NCBI GenBank assembly: GCA_905201055.1
Contig: CAJKMT010000029.1
Location: forward strand, 1-19,539
Origin: an uncultured Sutterella sp.
Lineage (GTDB): Bacteria; Pseudomonadota; Gammaproteobacteria; Burkholderiales; Burkholderiaceae_F
DNA length: 19,539 nt
Direction: 5' to 3'
The position numbers and the translations under genes were made by a program. The notes beneath the pieces are model-generated. The model made no database searches, was not told the origin of the DNA, and worked only from the letters and a program-made list of their open reading frames with translations. Below are positions 6,533-14,500 of the stretch, piece by piece (positions within the stretch are counted from its first letter, which is position 1; each line of letters opens with the position of its first letter).

Positions 6533-7498
6533 TTAACTTTTAAGATATTGCCTAAACGCGTAATACTTCAACTCATCCCAAGGATCGCTGAAATGCGTTT
6601 TCTTAAGTAACTTATCCACATTCATGCGAGAAAAAATTCGGAATTTTTCAGTCACATGGAGTTCATCCCGATACCAGTAATAATCGGGCATCGTCTCTGT
6701 GATAGGACTGATGATTTGAATCTTCGCATCCGGATAATGGATTCCTACTAATTGAACTAATCGCAAAAGCTTGTCTTTTTGCCAGGGAAAGCTTTTGAGC
6801 CTGAAGTGCTTGGGGACCTTTAAAAAACCTGTCCAAGGTTCTTTAATGCCGAAATAAAAACCTGCACAACGGGCAATTCGCACAATTTCTTCCGCCGCTG
6901 CCTCGCTGGGTGCCTCAATGTCGTAAATATCCCGATTGAAATCCCGACACGGCGTATCGTATTGCTCCTGTTGAGCTAGTTTTTCAATCGCTTCATAAAG
7001 TTGCCAGGAGTATTTTGAGGAATTGATCGCGTCTGAAAAGGAATACCATTTTTTAAAAAACGACTGAATAACACGATAATCCCATCCCAGAGACTCTCGC
7101 TGCATTCGCCGGCAGCTGTCGATAATTGAATCTAAGTAGACAAGTGCAATGCCGCCTGCCAATGTTTTGACCTCTTCGGTCAAAGCCGAAACGTTATCGC
7201 TCGAGTTAAATGATCCATCCAAAAGTGCCTCAACGACCTGAACTTTAGAATTTTCTTCTTCGGTCAGAAGAGCCGACGGATTCAGACCTGAAGCGGCCGT
7301 CATAGCCATCATGATTTGACGCTCGGGATAAACCGCACGATAGAAAAAGCTCCCCGCTTCAAGCGCAAAGGTGAGTCTGTCGGAAGAAACTTTTTCATAA
7401 AGTTCCTGAACTAATGACAGATAGTCTTGACCCAAAAGCGCACGAAACTTTTTCCCCGAGACATAATCAAACGGATTAAACGATTTGTTGGTTTCCAT
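6533..7498 (-). CDS. unrecognised sirtuin-linked protein (321 aa)
   Basis: I do not recognise this family. The protein is mostly predicted helical, with no signal peptide or membrane segment, and has many aromatic residues in the C-terminal third (PDYYWYRDELHV, DELKYYAFRQYLKS). A KVPKHFRLKSFPW stretch at about 225-240 and the following LVQLVGIHYPDAKIQIISP could be a small nucleotide- or ligand-binding region, but no motif proves it. The start is supported by AGAGGA nine bases before ATG 7498. Its TAA is directly followed by the sirtuin's possible GTG start, so the two are one operon. It may be the sirtuin's substrate, adaptor or regulator; this is inferred from position only. Confidence 0.82.
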   Translation of the reverse strand: METNKSFNPFDYVSGKKFRALLGQDYLSLVQELYEKVSSDRLTFALEAGSFFYRAVYPERQIMMAMTAASGLNPSALLTEEENSKVQVVEALLDGSFNSSDNVSALTEEVKTLAGGIALVYLDSIIDSCRRMQRESLGWDYRVIQSFFKKWYSFSDAINSSKYSWQLYEAIEKLAQQEQYDTPCRDFNRDIYDIEAPSEAAAEEIVRIARCAGFYFGIKEPWTGFLKVPKHFRLKSFPWQKDKLLRLVQLVGIHYPDAKIQIISPITETMPDYYWYRDELHVTEKFRIFSRMNVDKLLKKTHFSDPWDELKYYAFRQYLKS

Positions 7499-7628
7499 TT
7501 TGTATTTCCTCTAATCACATGATCAGAATAAAGGTAATAGCTTCAATTTATGCATGTTCGAACGCATCAAAAACAGAAGGAACAAAATCTAAAGTAACTC
7601 TCAAATAAAATTTCAAACGGAGGCAATC
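7499..7628. promoter_or_regulatory. divergent control region, sirtuin operon and ADP-ribosylglycohydrolase
   Basis: This 130-base gap separates divergently transcribed genes and must hold both promoters. On the - strand CATAAATTGA (7552-7543) is identical to ten bases of the motif at 470-479 and lies 44 bases before ATG 7498, close to the 40-41 base distances of the other copies. A short match like this could be chance. No clear -35/-10 pair stands out on the + strand. Confidence 0.35.
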
Positions 7629-8414
7629 ATGCTTGGCGCTATTGTGGGCGATATCGTGGGTTCTCGCTTTGAATACAACAACATTAAAAGAAAAGATTTT
7701 GAACTTCTGACTGAAGATTGTTTTGTCACTGACGACACGATCCTAACGCTTGCCGTCTGTGATGCACTTTTAACCCCTCATGAAGATCTTGAGACTGCCG
7801 CCGCCCGCTCTCTGAGAGCTTTTTCCAGACGCTACGCCGACAAGGATTATGGTGATGGATTCAGGCGATGGATGCTGCTGGATGACAGTCCTGCCTATGG
7901 CAGTTTCGGCAATGGCGCGGCAATGCGAGTCTCTGCCTGCTCCATTGCGGCTCAGACATTGGAAGAAGCAAAACACATGAGCGACGCGGTCACCGCCCCT
8001 ACACATAATCATCCTGAAGGCATAAAAGGTGCACAGGCTGCGGCTGTCGCAGGCTTTTTAGCGAAAGCAGGACTCGAAAAAAGCGATATTGAAAACTACA
8101 TTAATCAACACTACAACCCCATGGGATTTACGCTGGACGAAATTCGACCGACTTATCGTTATTTTGGTAGCTGCCAAGGCACCGTACCGTTTGCCTTAAA
8201 GGCCTTCTTTGAATCGAACTGCTTTGAGGATGCCATTCGAAACGCTGTCAGTATCGGAGGCGACAGCGACACGCTCGCAGCGATCACGGGCGGCGTTGCC
8301 GGAATCTATTATGGAGTCGATGATTGGATCGCAAAAAAAACGCTGACCTATCTTGACGATTTTCAAAAAGACTGTTTGAGTCGATTTGAAAAAGCTTCTT
8401 ATCTTGGAAGATGA
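7629..8414 (+). CDS. ADP-ribosylglycohydrolase family protein (261 aa)
   Basis: The family (DraG/ARH type) uses two magnesium ions to hydrolyse ADP-ribose linkages on proteins or small molecules. The diagnostic motifs are present: GDIVGSRFE at 7-15, the metal-binding TDDT at 34-37, GNGAAMR at 94-100, and the second metal motif GDSDT at 211-215. THNHPEG at 125-131 is also typical. The length is normal and the domain complete; the protein should be cytoplasmic. The GGAGG at 7619-7623 is a strong RBS. It diverges from the sirtuin operon. Because ARH3-type relatives hydrolyse O-acetyl-ADP-ribose, the sirtuin product, it could clear that product, or reverse ADP-ribosylation by a factor outside the window. 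Confidence 0.93.
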   Translation: MLGAIVGDIVGSRFEYNNIKRKDFELLTEDCFVTDDTILTLAVCDALLTPHEDLETAAARSLRAFSRRYADKDYGDGFRRWMLLDDSPAYGSFGNGAAMRVSACSIAAQTLEEAKHMSDAVTAPTHNHPEGIKGAQAAAVAGFLAKAGLEKSDIENYINQHYNPMGFTLDEIRPTYRYFGSCQGTVPFALKAFFESNCFEDAIRNAVSIGGDSDTLAAITGGVAGIYYGVDDWIAKKTLTYLDDFQKDCLSRFEKASYLGR

Positions 8415-8552
8415 ATCTCTCCACCTCAGAGATTTTGGCTGTTTTTAGTAACTTTCTGCGCTATTTGAAGGCAACAGTGCTTTGTGACCAGAGCTTCAAA
8501 GCTAATTCGCAAAAAAGCGTCAAACTTTTAGATGCAGAGAAATAATTCTCGA

Positions 8553-8579
8553 GGGTGGCGTGGCTAACCCCTGCCACCC
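8553..8579 (-). terminator. hairpin overlapping the 3' end of the SF0329-like gene
   Basis: GGGTGGC (8553-8559) and GCCACCC (8573-8579) form a perfect seven-base inverted repeat that overlaps the stop codon (8566-8564) of the - strand gene. On the - strand it is followed by CTCGAGAATTATTTC, without a strong T-run, so it is a weak terminator candidate or a 3'-end stabiliser. The rest of the 149-base gap to the ADP-ribosylglycohydrolase holds no gene I can support. Confidence 0.4.
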
Positions 8580-9028
8580 ATTTTATCGTTGCGCGCTTTT
8601 GCGGCTCTGCGAGCCAATAAAATCTGTCTGCCCGCAAAGTTTGATAAAGCGAATACCTGATCCCAACGCCTCCGCCCTATTCGTCGATCAGCGGCGCGAA
8701 TAATATCCACAATCCCCCAGGGATCTGTTATCGTCATTCGGGCTTTTTCTGGAGCATTTAAATATTTCGAGATGGCATCCGAAATGTCCGAGGCTCGGCC
8801 AAAAAACAGGCAACTGATATCCAATTTCCCACAGTTGGAATCACCCAATGGATAATCTTTCGGCCAATCAAAAATTGTTTTACCTTCCAGTGTCACAAAA
8901 TACCGCGGGAATTCCTGCATCCCGCCGTGCCCCGGCACTCGATACTTCACACAATGGATCTGAAAATCCAAAGCCGGATCAACCAGGTCATCGATTTTCT
9001 TTTGCAGTTTTGACCATCGTTTGCCCAT
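8564..9028 (-). CDS. SF0329-like small protein of unknown function (154 aa)
   Basis: The opening GKRWSKLQKKIDDLVDP, the QIHCVKYR segment, PRYFVTLEGKTIFDWP and the RAADRRIGRRRW block near residue 110 resemble the uncharacterised SF0329 family as I remember it. The family has no established function. The C-terminus is basic (RRAAKARNDKMGGRG), which could contact nucleic acid, and contrasts with the very acidic tail of the gene just upstream. ATG 9028 starts four bases after the stop of that gene, with a GAAGAG-like RBS inside the upstream gene's end, so the two are co-transcribed. The family name is moderately sure; coding status is clear. Confidence 0.78.
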   Translation of the reverse strand: MGKRWSKLQKKIDDLVDPALDFQIHCVKYRVPGHGGMQEFPRYFVTLEGKTIFDWPKDYPLGDSNCGKLDISCLFFGRASDISDAISKYLNAPEKARMTITDPWGIVDIIRAADRRIGRRRWDQVFALSNFAGRQILLARRAAKARNDKMGGRG

Positions 9029-9032
9029 CTCT

Positions 9033-9848
9033 TCACCGGCTCCCTATTTCACTAGTGGGTTTGTGGGTCTGTGTTGTTTTGAGCGACCCATCCTCAGCGG
9101 ACTCTTCGTCGAGCTTCTCAATCTCTTCGACTTCGGCCTCTTCGTCATCAAAATCTTCATCACGCGCCTCACGCATCACCTCATCATCTTCCTGAGTTTC
9201 GCTCCAGTCCCACTCACAAAGATCGACGCCGAAAATATCGCCGATCAGCTCAAGATCCCTGTGATCGAGCCTTCGGTCATATAACAGTCCTAAAATCTCA
9301 TCGATTTTCCACACGTCCTTGTTCACATCAAGCAAAGAAGCAATCACATCCAAGGGCAAATGGGTGGAAACTTTAAGATTTTTTCGAGCTTCAGCATGAG
9401 AAAAATCTTTGACATCAATGCGAAAATCCGCATCAAACTCATTGGCCGCATCGCCCGGCCTCATCATCCATATCAACACACCTTCTTTACCGAGCATGTA
9501 CGGTATCTCAATTCGCAGCTCCTCAGACAAGCAGTCGACGACCAGAATCTTGCAGCGCTCTACAAGTTCTCCCAACTTGTTATCCACGTTCATCGTGTCA
9601 GTGCGGTAGGCATCTAAATAACCGAGCATCACATCAACCGCCGCTCTGGCGGCTCTGCCATTGTAACTGGTCACCAAAATCTGAAGCGGACGCACAAAAA
9701 TGCTGTGATCTGTTTCGAGATACCTCGAAATCATTTCGTTTGCTGTGTCAACTTGACCTTGGTTTGAGGCCGGCAAATCAATGCCGCAATTGTCGTTTTT
9801 CACATATTCAGGCACATCAATCATGCCCGCGGGTCTTCTCATAGCCAT
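9033..9848 (-). CDS. unrecognised protein with long acidic C-terminal tail (271 aa)
   Basis: I do not recognise this family. Residues about 30-215 look globular; about 100-135 (CKILVVDCLSEE, KEGVLIWMMRPG) suggest alternating strands and helices of an alpha/beta fold. Residues about 217-254 are almost all Asp, Glu and small residues (EDFDDEEAEVEEIEK), likely disordered and possibly a DNA mimic or a docking site for the basic end of the downstream protein. There is no signal peptide. The start is well supported: AAGGAG six bases before ATG 9848. It is the first gene of a two-gene operon. The conserved 20-base motif (9908-9889) lies exactly 40 bases upstream of its start. Confidence 0.85.
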   Translation of the reverse strand: MAMRRPAGMIDVPEYVKNDNCGIDLPASNQGQVDTANEMISRYLETDHSIFVRPLQILVTSYNGRAARAAVDVMLGYLDAYRTDTMNVDNKLGELVERCKILVVDCLSEELRIEIPYMLGKEGVLIWMMRPGDAANEFDADFRIDVKDFSHAEARKNLKVSTHLPLDVIASLLDVNKDVWKIDEILGLLYDRRLDHRDLELIGDIFGVDLCEWDWSETQEDDEVMREARDEDFDDEEAEVEEIEKLDEESAEDGSLKTTQTHKPTSEIGSR

Positions 9849-9880
9849 AATTTTCTCCTTAAGACGAAATCATTATGACC

Positions 9881-9908
9881 GTTGATCCATCAACTTATGA
9901 GGTTTTAA
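9881..9908 (-). promoter_or_regulatory. 20-base regulatory motif, copy B, with adjacent palindrome
   Basis: Read on the - strand, 9908-9889 has the core TTAAAACCTCATAA then GTTGAT, differing from 461-480 at one base. It ends 40 bases before ATG 9848. Overlapping it is a perfect palindrome, GTTGAT-CC-ATCAAC (9881-9894), a plausible dimeric repressor site or a hairpin near the transcript start. It lies between the divergent 9848 gene and the MmcB-like gene. The motif match is seen directly; its role is inferred. Confidence 0.5.
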
Positions 9909-9980
9909 ATCAATTTTCGTCATGCATAACTTGAAGTACCACCCTGTATTCTGGGTACCGATAAGAAATGCGACCTCAAA

Positions 9981-10505
9981 ATGAAAGAAAATAAGACTGA
10001 AGAAATCTACTTTATCGCGCGCGTTGTCGGGCAATATTTTGCGCTCAAACGTTATGCTGTCTGCAAAGAATGCGCGCTGCCTTGGCAAAAAGTGATGCTT
10101 GATGCCAGCAGTCAAAGGGCCGACATTCTTTGTGTCGATAAGAATCTAGATTTTGTCATTGTTGAAACCAAATCCTCTTGGACCGACTTTCGCACCGATT
10201 ACAAGTGGCAGGCTTATCTGGACTGGTGCAATCGGTTTTATTTTGCTGCTGATGAATCCGTTGCCCAACGCATTGCTAAAGACGACGCCGTTAAGAGGAG
10301 CCGCGTGGGAGTGTTGTGCGTCACAAAAGACGGACAAGTTAAGGCGATACGAGGGGCTTTGAAAAGAAACCCGCCTACCTTAATTAATCATCAGACAGAT
10401 TTGCTGCTGTCAATGATTTTCCGCTTAAGCCCTTATGAGTTGGGCGGTCGCCTTCGGGAAAACTCCTGTTTCTTCCCCAATGTCTATTTCAAAGAATTTC
10501 TGTGA
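9981..10505 (+). CDS. mmcB: MmcB-like PD-(D/E)XK protein (174 aa)
   Basis: It resembles the MmcB family, restriction-enzyme-like PD-(D/E)XK proteins linked to DNA repair in Caulobacter. The core signature is RADIL (Asp48), then VIVETKSSWTDF with Glu62 and Lys64, followed by RTDYKWQAYLDWCNRFYFA (71-89), a block characteristic of the family. The catalytic Asp-Glu-Lys set is present, so nuclease activity is possible though not shown for the family in general. The Shine-Dalgarno sequence before ATG 9981 is weak. The C-terminal ~35 residues after LRLSPYELGG seem an extension. Its 3' end overlaps the convergent gene by 22 bases. It sits beside an SNF2 helicase operon, which fits a DNA-transaction role. 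Confidence 0.85.
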   Translation: MKENKTEEIYFIARVVGQYFALKRYAVCKECALPWQKVMLDASSQRADILCVDKNLDFVIVETKSSWTDFRTDYKWQAYLDWCNRFYFAADESVAQRIAKDDAVKRSRVGVLCVTKDGQVKAIRGALKRNPPTLINHQTDLLLSMIFRLSPYELGGRLRENSCFFPNVYFKEFL

Positions 10506-11587
10506 TTTTTCTGCGCTTGTCCTCTCCAAGCCTGAGTCCACAAAATGGGGAACGGATTTGGAATGAGTTTAAAATTCGGAGACTTTCCCTCACAGGGAAA
10601 CTCATTAATCAAATCAAGCATCCAACTTTCAGTCACATAATTTTGCTGTCTGACCGGAGTTTCTTTATCTTCTTTCTTCGTTCGCTGCTTTGCGCTCAAG
10701 CCCGATGCCCGTGCTGTTTGCTTAACAGCTGACAGAAGATCATCCAAGGAAACCTCTTCTGAAGTCTCACCCTTATTCGGCAATTCAGTCCAAACCACTT
10801 GATATCCCGATGAAGTCAGCCCCGATATCGGTATTTTTTCATCGTCGTCAACGAGCCGAAGCCTCAGTCTTTCTTCGCCATACTGATTAACCCAACGAAG
10901 ATCTTCATCACCGATACGATCCGCCAGAAAATAAGCCTGCCAGGCAAAAGTGCCTTTCAAAAGCATGAAGGAACAGTTAATGCCGTATTGAGTTAATTTT
11001 TTAATCAAGGCACTCACAATCACCGCGCTGTCTTTTTCGTTAAAAAGAGCAGGACAGCTGACCGAATACATCGGTGCTTGCGTTCTGATACCCCAACCGA
11101 ATTCTTTTTGATCTTCAGCTGTAAATACGACCGGGGCATTATGAGCGTATTGCTTCAGTCGATTATCCAAAAACTCCTGATCACAAACATACTTGGGAAA
11201 AGGAGCAGTTTGGGGCGATTGCATAATTCGGCACAGCTGCAGCGTCTGTGAATAATGCCGTTCAAGCTCACTGCGGGCACGCCCTAAGAGCTTTGAGACA
11301 ACTACATTTCGAGTGGGAAGCTTTTTGGGTTCAGTAAAAGGCAGGTCGTAGCAGAAAACACCGTAGCCATCAGAGGACTCCTCAATAAATTTATCCCCTT
11401 GCGCCAACTGCGCCCAGTCCACTGCCAAATCATATAGCTGCTGATCGGGTGTACTGATACTTCGGTACTGTCCCTTCTTGAAAGCTTCAATATCTTCCTC
11501 ATAAAACAAGAAGAGCTCTAAAACACGATCGTTTGCATAATGTTTGAATAAACTGTTTAAGGCATTCAGATACAGACGCTTTATCAT
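10484..11587 (-). CDS. unrecognised SNF2-operon partner protein (367 aa)
   Basis: I do not recognise the family. I set the start at ATG 11587, giving MIKRLYLNALNSLFKHY, eleven bases after the stop of the SNF2 gene. A longer frame from 11653 would overlap the helicase by 55 bases and adds a low-complexity basic stretch, so it is less likely. Residues about 165-300 alternate strands and helices (VIVSALIKKLTQYGINCSFMLLKG, then AWQAYFLADRIG). The C-terminal ~80 residues are charged and basic (RTKKEDKE, WRGQAQKNHR), possibly nucleic-acid binding. No signal or membrane segment is seen. It is probably a dedicated partner of the SNF2 protein; that is inference from operon structure. Its last 22 bases overlap the convergent MmcB-like gene. 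Confidence 0.8.
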   Translation of the reverse strand: MIKRLYLNALNSLFKHYANDRVLELFLFYEEDIEAFKKGQYRSISTPDQQLYDLAVDWAQLAQGDKFIEESSDGYGVFCYDLPFTEPKKLPTRNVVVSKLLGRARSELERHYSQTLQLCRIMQSPQTAPFPKYVCDQEFLDNRLKQYAHNAPVVFTAEDQKEFGWGIRTQAPMYSVSCPALFNEKDSAVIVSALIKKLTQYGINCSFMLLKGTFAWQAYFLADRIGDEDLRWVNQYGEERLRLRLVDDDEKIPISGLTSSGYQVVWTELPNKGETSEEVSLDDLLSAVKQTARASGLSAKQRTKKEDKETPVRQQNYVTESWMLDLINEFPCEGKSPNFKLIPNPFPILWTQAWRGQAQKNHRNSLK

Positions 11588-11598
11588 TTGAGGTACTT

Positions 11599-14500
11599 TT
11601 AAATCAGTTTGAAAAATTCTTCGAGTTCTTGGGGAGTCAGTTCTCCCAACCACTTATCGGTTTTGACATTAATGTTTTGGGCAAGCTCCCGCTTTTTCGT
11701 AATCACTTCATCAATGCGTTCCTCAAAACTGCCCTCACAAATCAAACGGTATACCGTCACGTCTTTATTCTGACCGATGCGGTAGGCCCGGTCGGTTGCC
11801 TGCTGCTCTACAGCCGGATTCCACCAAAGGTCATAATGAATGACGACGGAAGCTGCTGTCAGATTCAAGCCCACGCCACCGGCTTTAAGCGAAATGAGCA
11901 GGATTTTGCGGTTTTCTTCCTGCTGAAACCGTTTAATTAAGGAACTTCTGGCATTTAACAGCATCGAGCCGTTGAGAAACTCCGGTCTTTCCCCGATTGC
12001 CTTTTCTATCCATTCCTGCAGTTTCAGTCCCATTTGATAGTACTGCGTAAAGATAAGTATCTTTTTACCTTCAGCCAGCAAAGTTCTCAGCATTTTCATC
12101 AGAGTAACGGCCTTTCCCGAATCCGGCTGCTCTGCGTTTCTTTTAAGAAACTGAGACGGTGAATTGCATATCTTTTTCAGATCAGTCAACAATCGGATAG
12201 TCAAAATACCTTTCTTTCGCTCTTGCTCAATTATTTGATTGAGATACTCATTGACTGCTTTTTTGTAAAGATAAGCCTGCAAGGGGGTCAATTTGACCGG
12301 TACATTATTCACTGCACATTTCGGCAGATCACTGATGATGGCAGGATCGTTTTTTTCTCTTCGCAAAACGAAGGGGGCAAGGATTTTTCGTAAGTTCTCC
12401 GCGGTTTTCTGATTCTTACGAGCTTCAATTGGAATGGCATAGTCACGGATAAAATCTTTCTGATCTCCCAGAAGTTTAGGTTGGATACAAGCAAAGATCG
12501 ACCACAAATCCATCAGGCGATTTTCAATCGGCGTGCCTGTCATTGCGATCACTTCATCGGATTTCAGTAGTCGAAACGCTTTGGAGCGGGCACTTGCCGG
12601 ATTTTTCAAATACTGCGCCTCGTCGGCCACCACCAATCCCCACTCTTTCTCGGCAAATGACTCAAAATGAATAGTCAGTGTGGAATAAGTTGTCAGCACA
12701 ACATCCGGCATCGGGTCAGTGCGTTCCGAGGACTGAGAGATATCAGTGTCCAAACTGAATCTGACATCCAGAGTCGGAGAAAACTTTTTGAATTCCGCTT
12801 TCCAATTGTGAAGGACGCCTGCGGGCACAACGACCAAAATAGGTTTATCACCTAAAAGACCGTCTTCACAGCACTTTGAAATGGCACAGATAACTTGAAG
12901 GGTTTTCCCCAGTCCCATATCATCGGCAATCAAGGCTCCCATTTTTTGGGTGATATTTTTCATCAGCCATTGGTAACCCACTGTCTGATAGGGGCGAAGT
13001 GTGGCTTGAATGGACTTCGGCAGATCAATCTCAGGAGTATTGAGAATATCGGCAAGATTTTGTTCGATTTCCTGCGAAAGCGTCATCCCATACCCGTTCC
13101 AGTTATTGATAATGACGCTTTTAAATTGTTCAAACGGATCAAGACGCTTCACCTTTTCACGCATCTCATTGAACTTGCCGACTTCTTGCGGATCGAGTTC
13201 AATTAGCTGGTCCAGAAAATCCACAATCACTGAGTCTTTGGCATCTGCCGGCATTAATGAAAGAAGCTTTTGGGCTTGACTGTCTGTCAAGGGTTTGCCA
13301 TCAACCGACAACTGAGCTCTAAAGTCCATATTCTTAAAAAAGGAAACCACTTTCCCGTCATCACCCTTTGAGGCATAAACACGGAGCGCGGGCTTGATAA
13401 TCTTTTTAAAGCGTTTGTCCATCACCACACGAATTCCGAGCATCAGTATTTTCGGCACACAATCAACGAGAAAAGATTTCAGTGCCTGAAGATCATCGGA
13501 CAAATAAGGACTCGAGCGATAGGCAAGCGAGTCGAAAACCGGATCCTGAGCACTTAAAACTTTTAAAAGTCGGCTGCAGATGAGTCGGTATTTTGCAAAT
13601 TGCACTTTGTCCGCGATGTCTTGAGTAAAAAATGCCGTCTCTGCACTTCTGTCCTTTTGTGCCAGATCCTGCAGGCTATCACCACTGTAAAATCCAAAAT
13701 CAATCCGGTACCGCCGCTTCCCATCAGTCGCACCAACGTTCACGTCGGGCGCGTCGGTAATAGTGACAAGCGGTTTTGAAGAGAGGATGTAAGGTGCCAT
13801 GGAGATTTGGAAAAGCTTTACGATTTCAGTTGCCACTTTTTGATTCACAAGCCCATCCAACGCGCTGATATTTCTGCCCAAAAGCATCGCAGACACCAAT
13901 CCTTTCACAGAAGACGAATCGGCTGCGAGCTCAATCAAACCCGTAATGATTTGTGCAATTAAGTAAATAATCAGTGCCCGGCGTGCCGCTGCTTTTTCAT
14001 GGCTCTGAGTACTGTCATCATTAAGCAGCACTCGAAAAGCGGCAACAGACTTTAAACTGTCGACATCAACCGTCTTTTCTATATCTGACAGGGAATCAAG
14101 CTTAAAAAGCTCTTCAAAAGCAAGATTGACACTGGGTTCATTAACCGCAGGAACCCAGAGCAGGCGCGGTAAATTTGATGACAGATCATCAGCCTTAAAA
14201 ATCAAAGGTAAGCAAGCGCTTTTTTCGATGACGGTTTTAGCAACCTCTGCCAAGAGTTGAACAGAAGGCTGCCTCGGACCATCACTGAGGAGCCGGTCTA
14301 TTAAGAAGCTGCGATCAAGCAGTTGTTGGGAAGCGTCACTATTTTTTTCAATCACCCCTAAGCGGGAAGCCAAATCGTGAAAAACAAATAAAGATTGTTC
14401 CCGACATCCTGACTCAGAGCTGATTGCCTTTTTAGATTTCAGTAAGCGCTGAGCATCCAGTAAACAATTTTGAACCAGTTCACAAAAATCCCCTTTTTCC

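Noticed and set aside
9930..9965. GTACC...GGTAC inverted repeat before the MmcB-like gene
   Set aside because: Only five pairs with a long loop and no supporting promoter or operator context; it could easily be chance.
11588..11653. 22-residue N-terminal extension of the SNF2 partner protein
   Set aside because: It would overlap the helicase end by 55 bases and has no RBS support; ATG 11587 lies just after the helicase stop.
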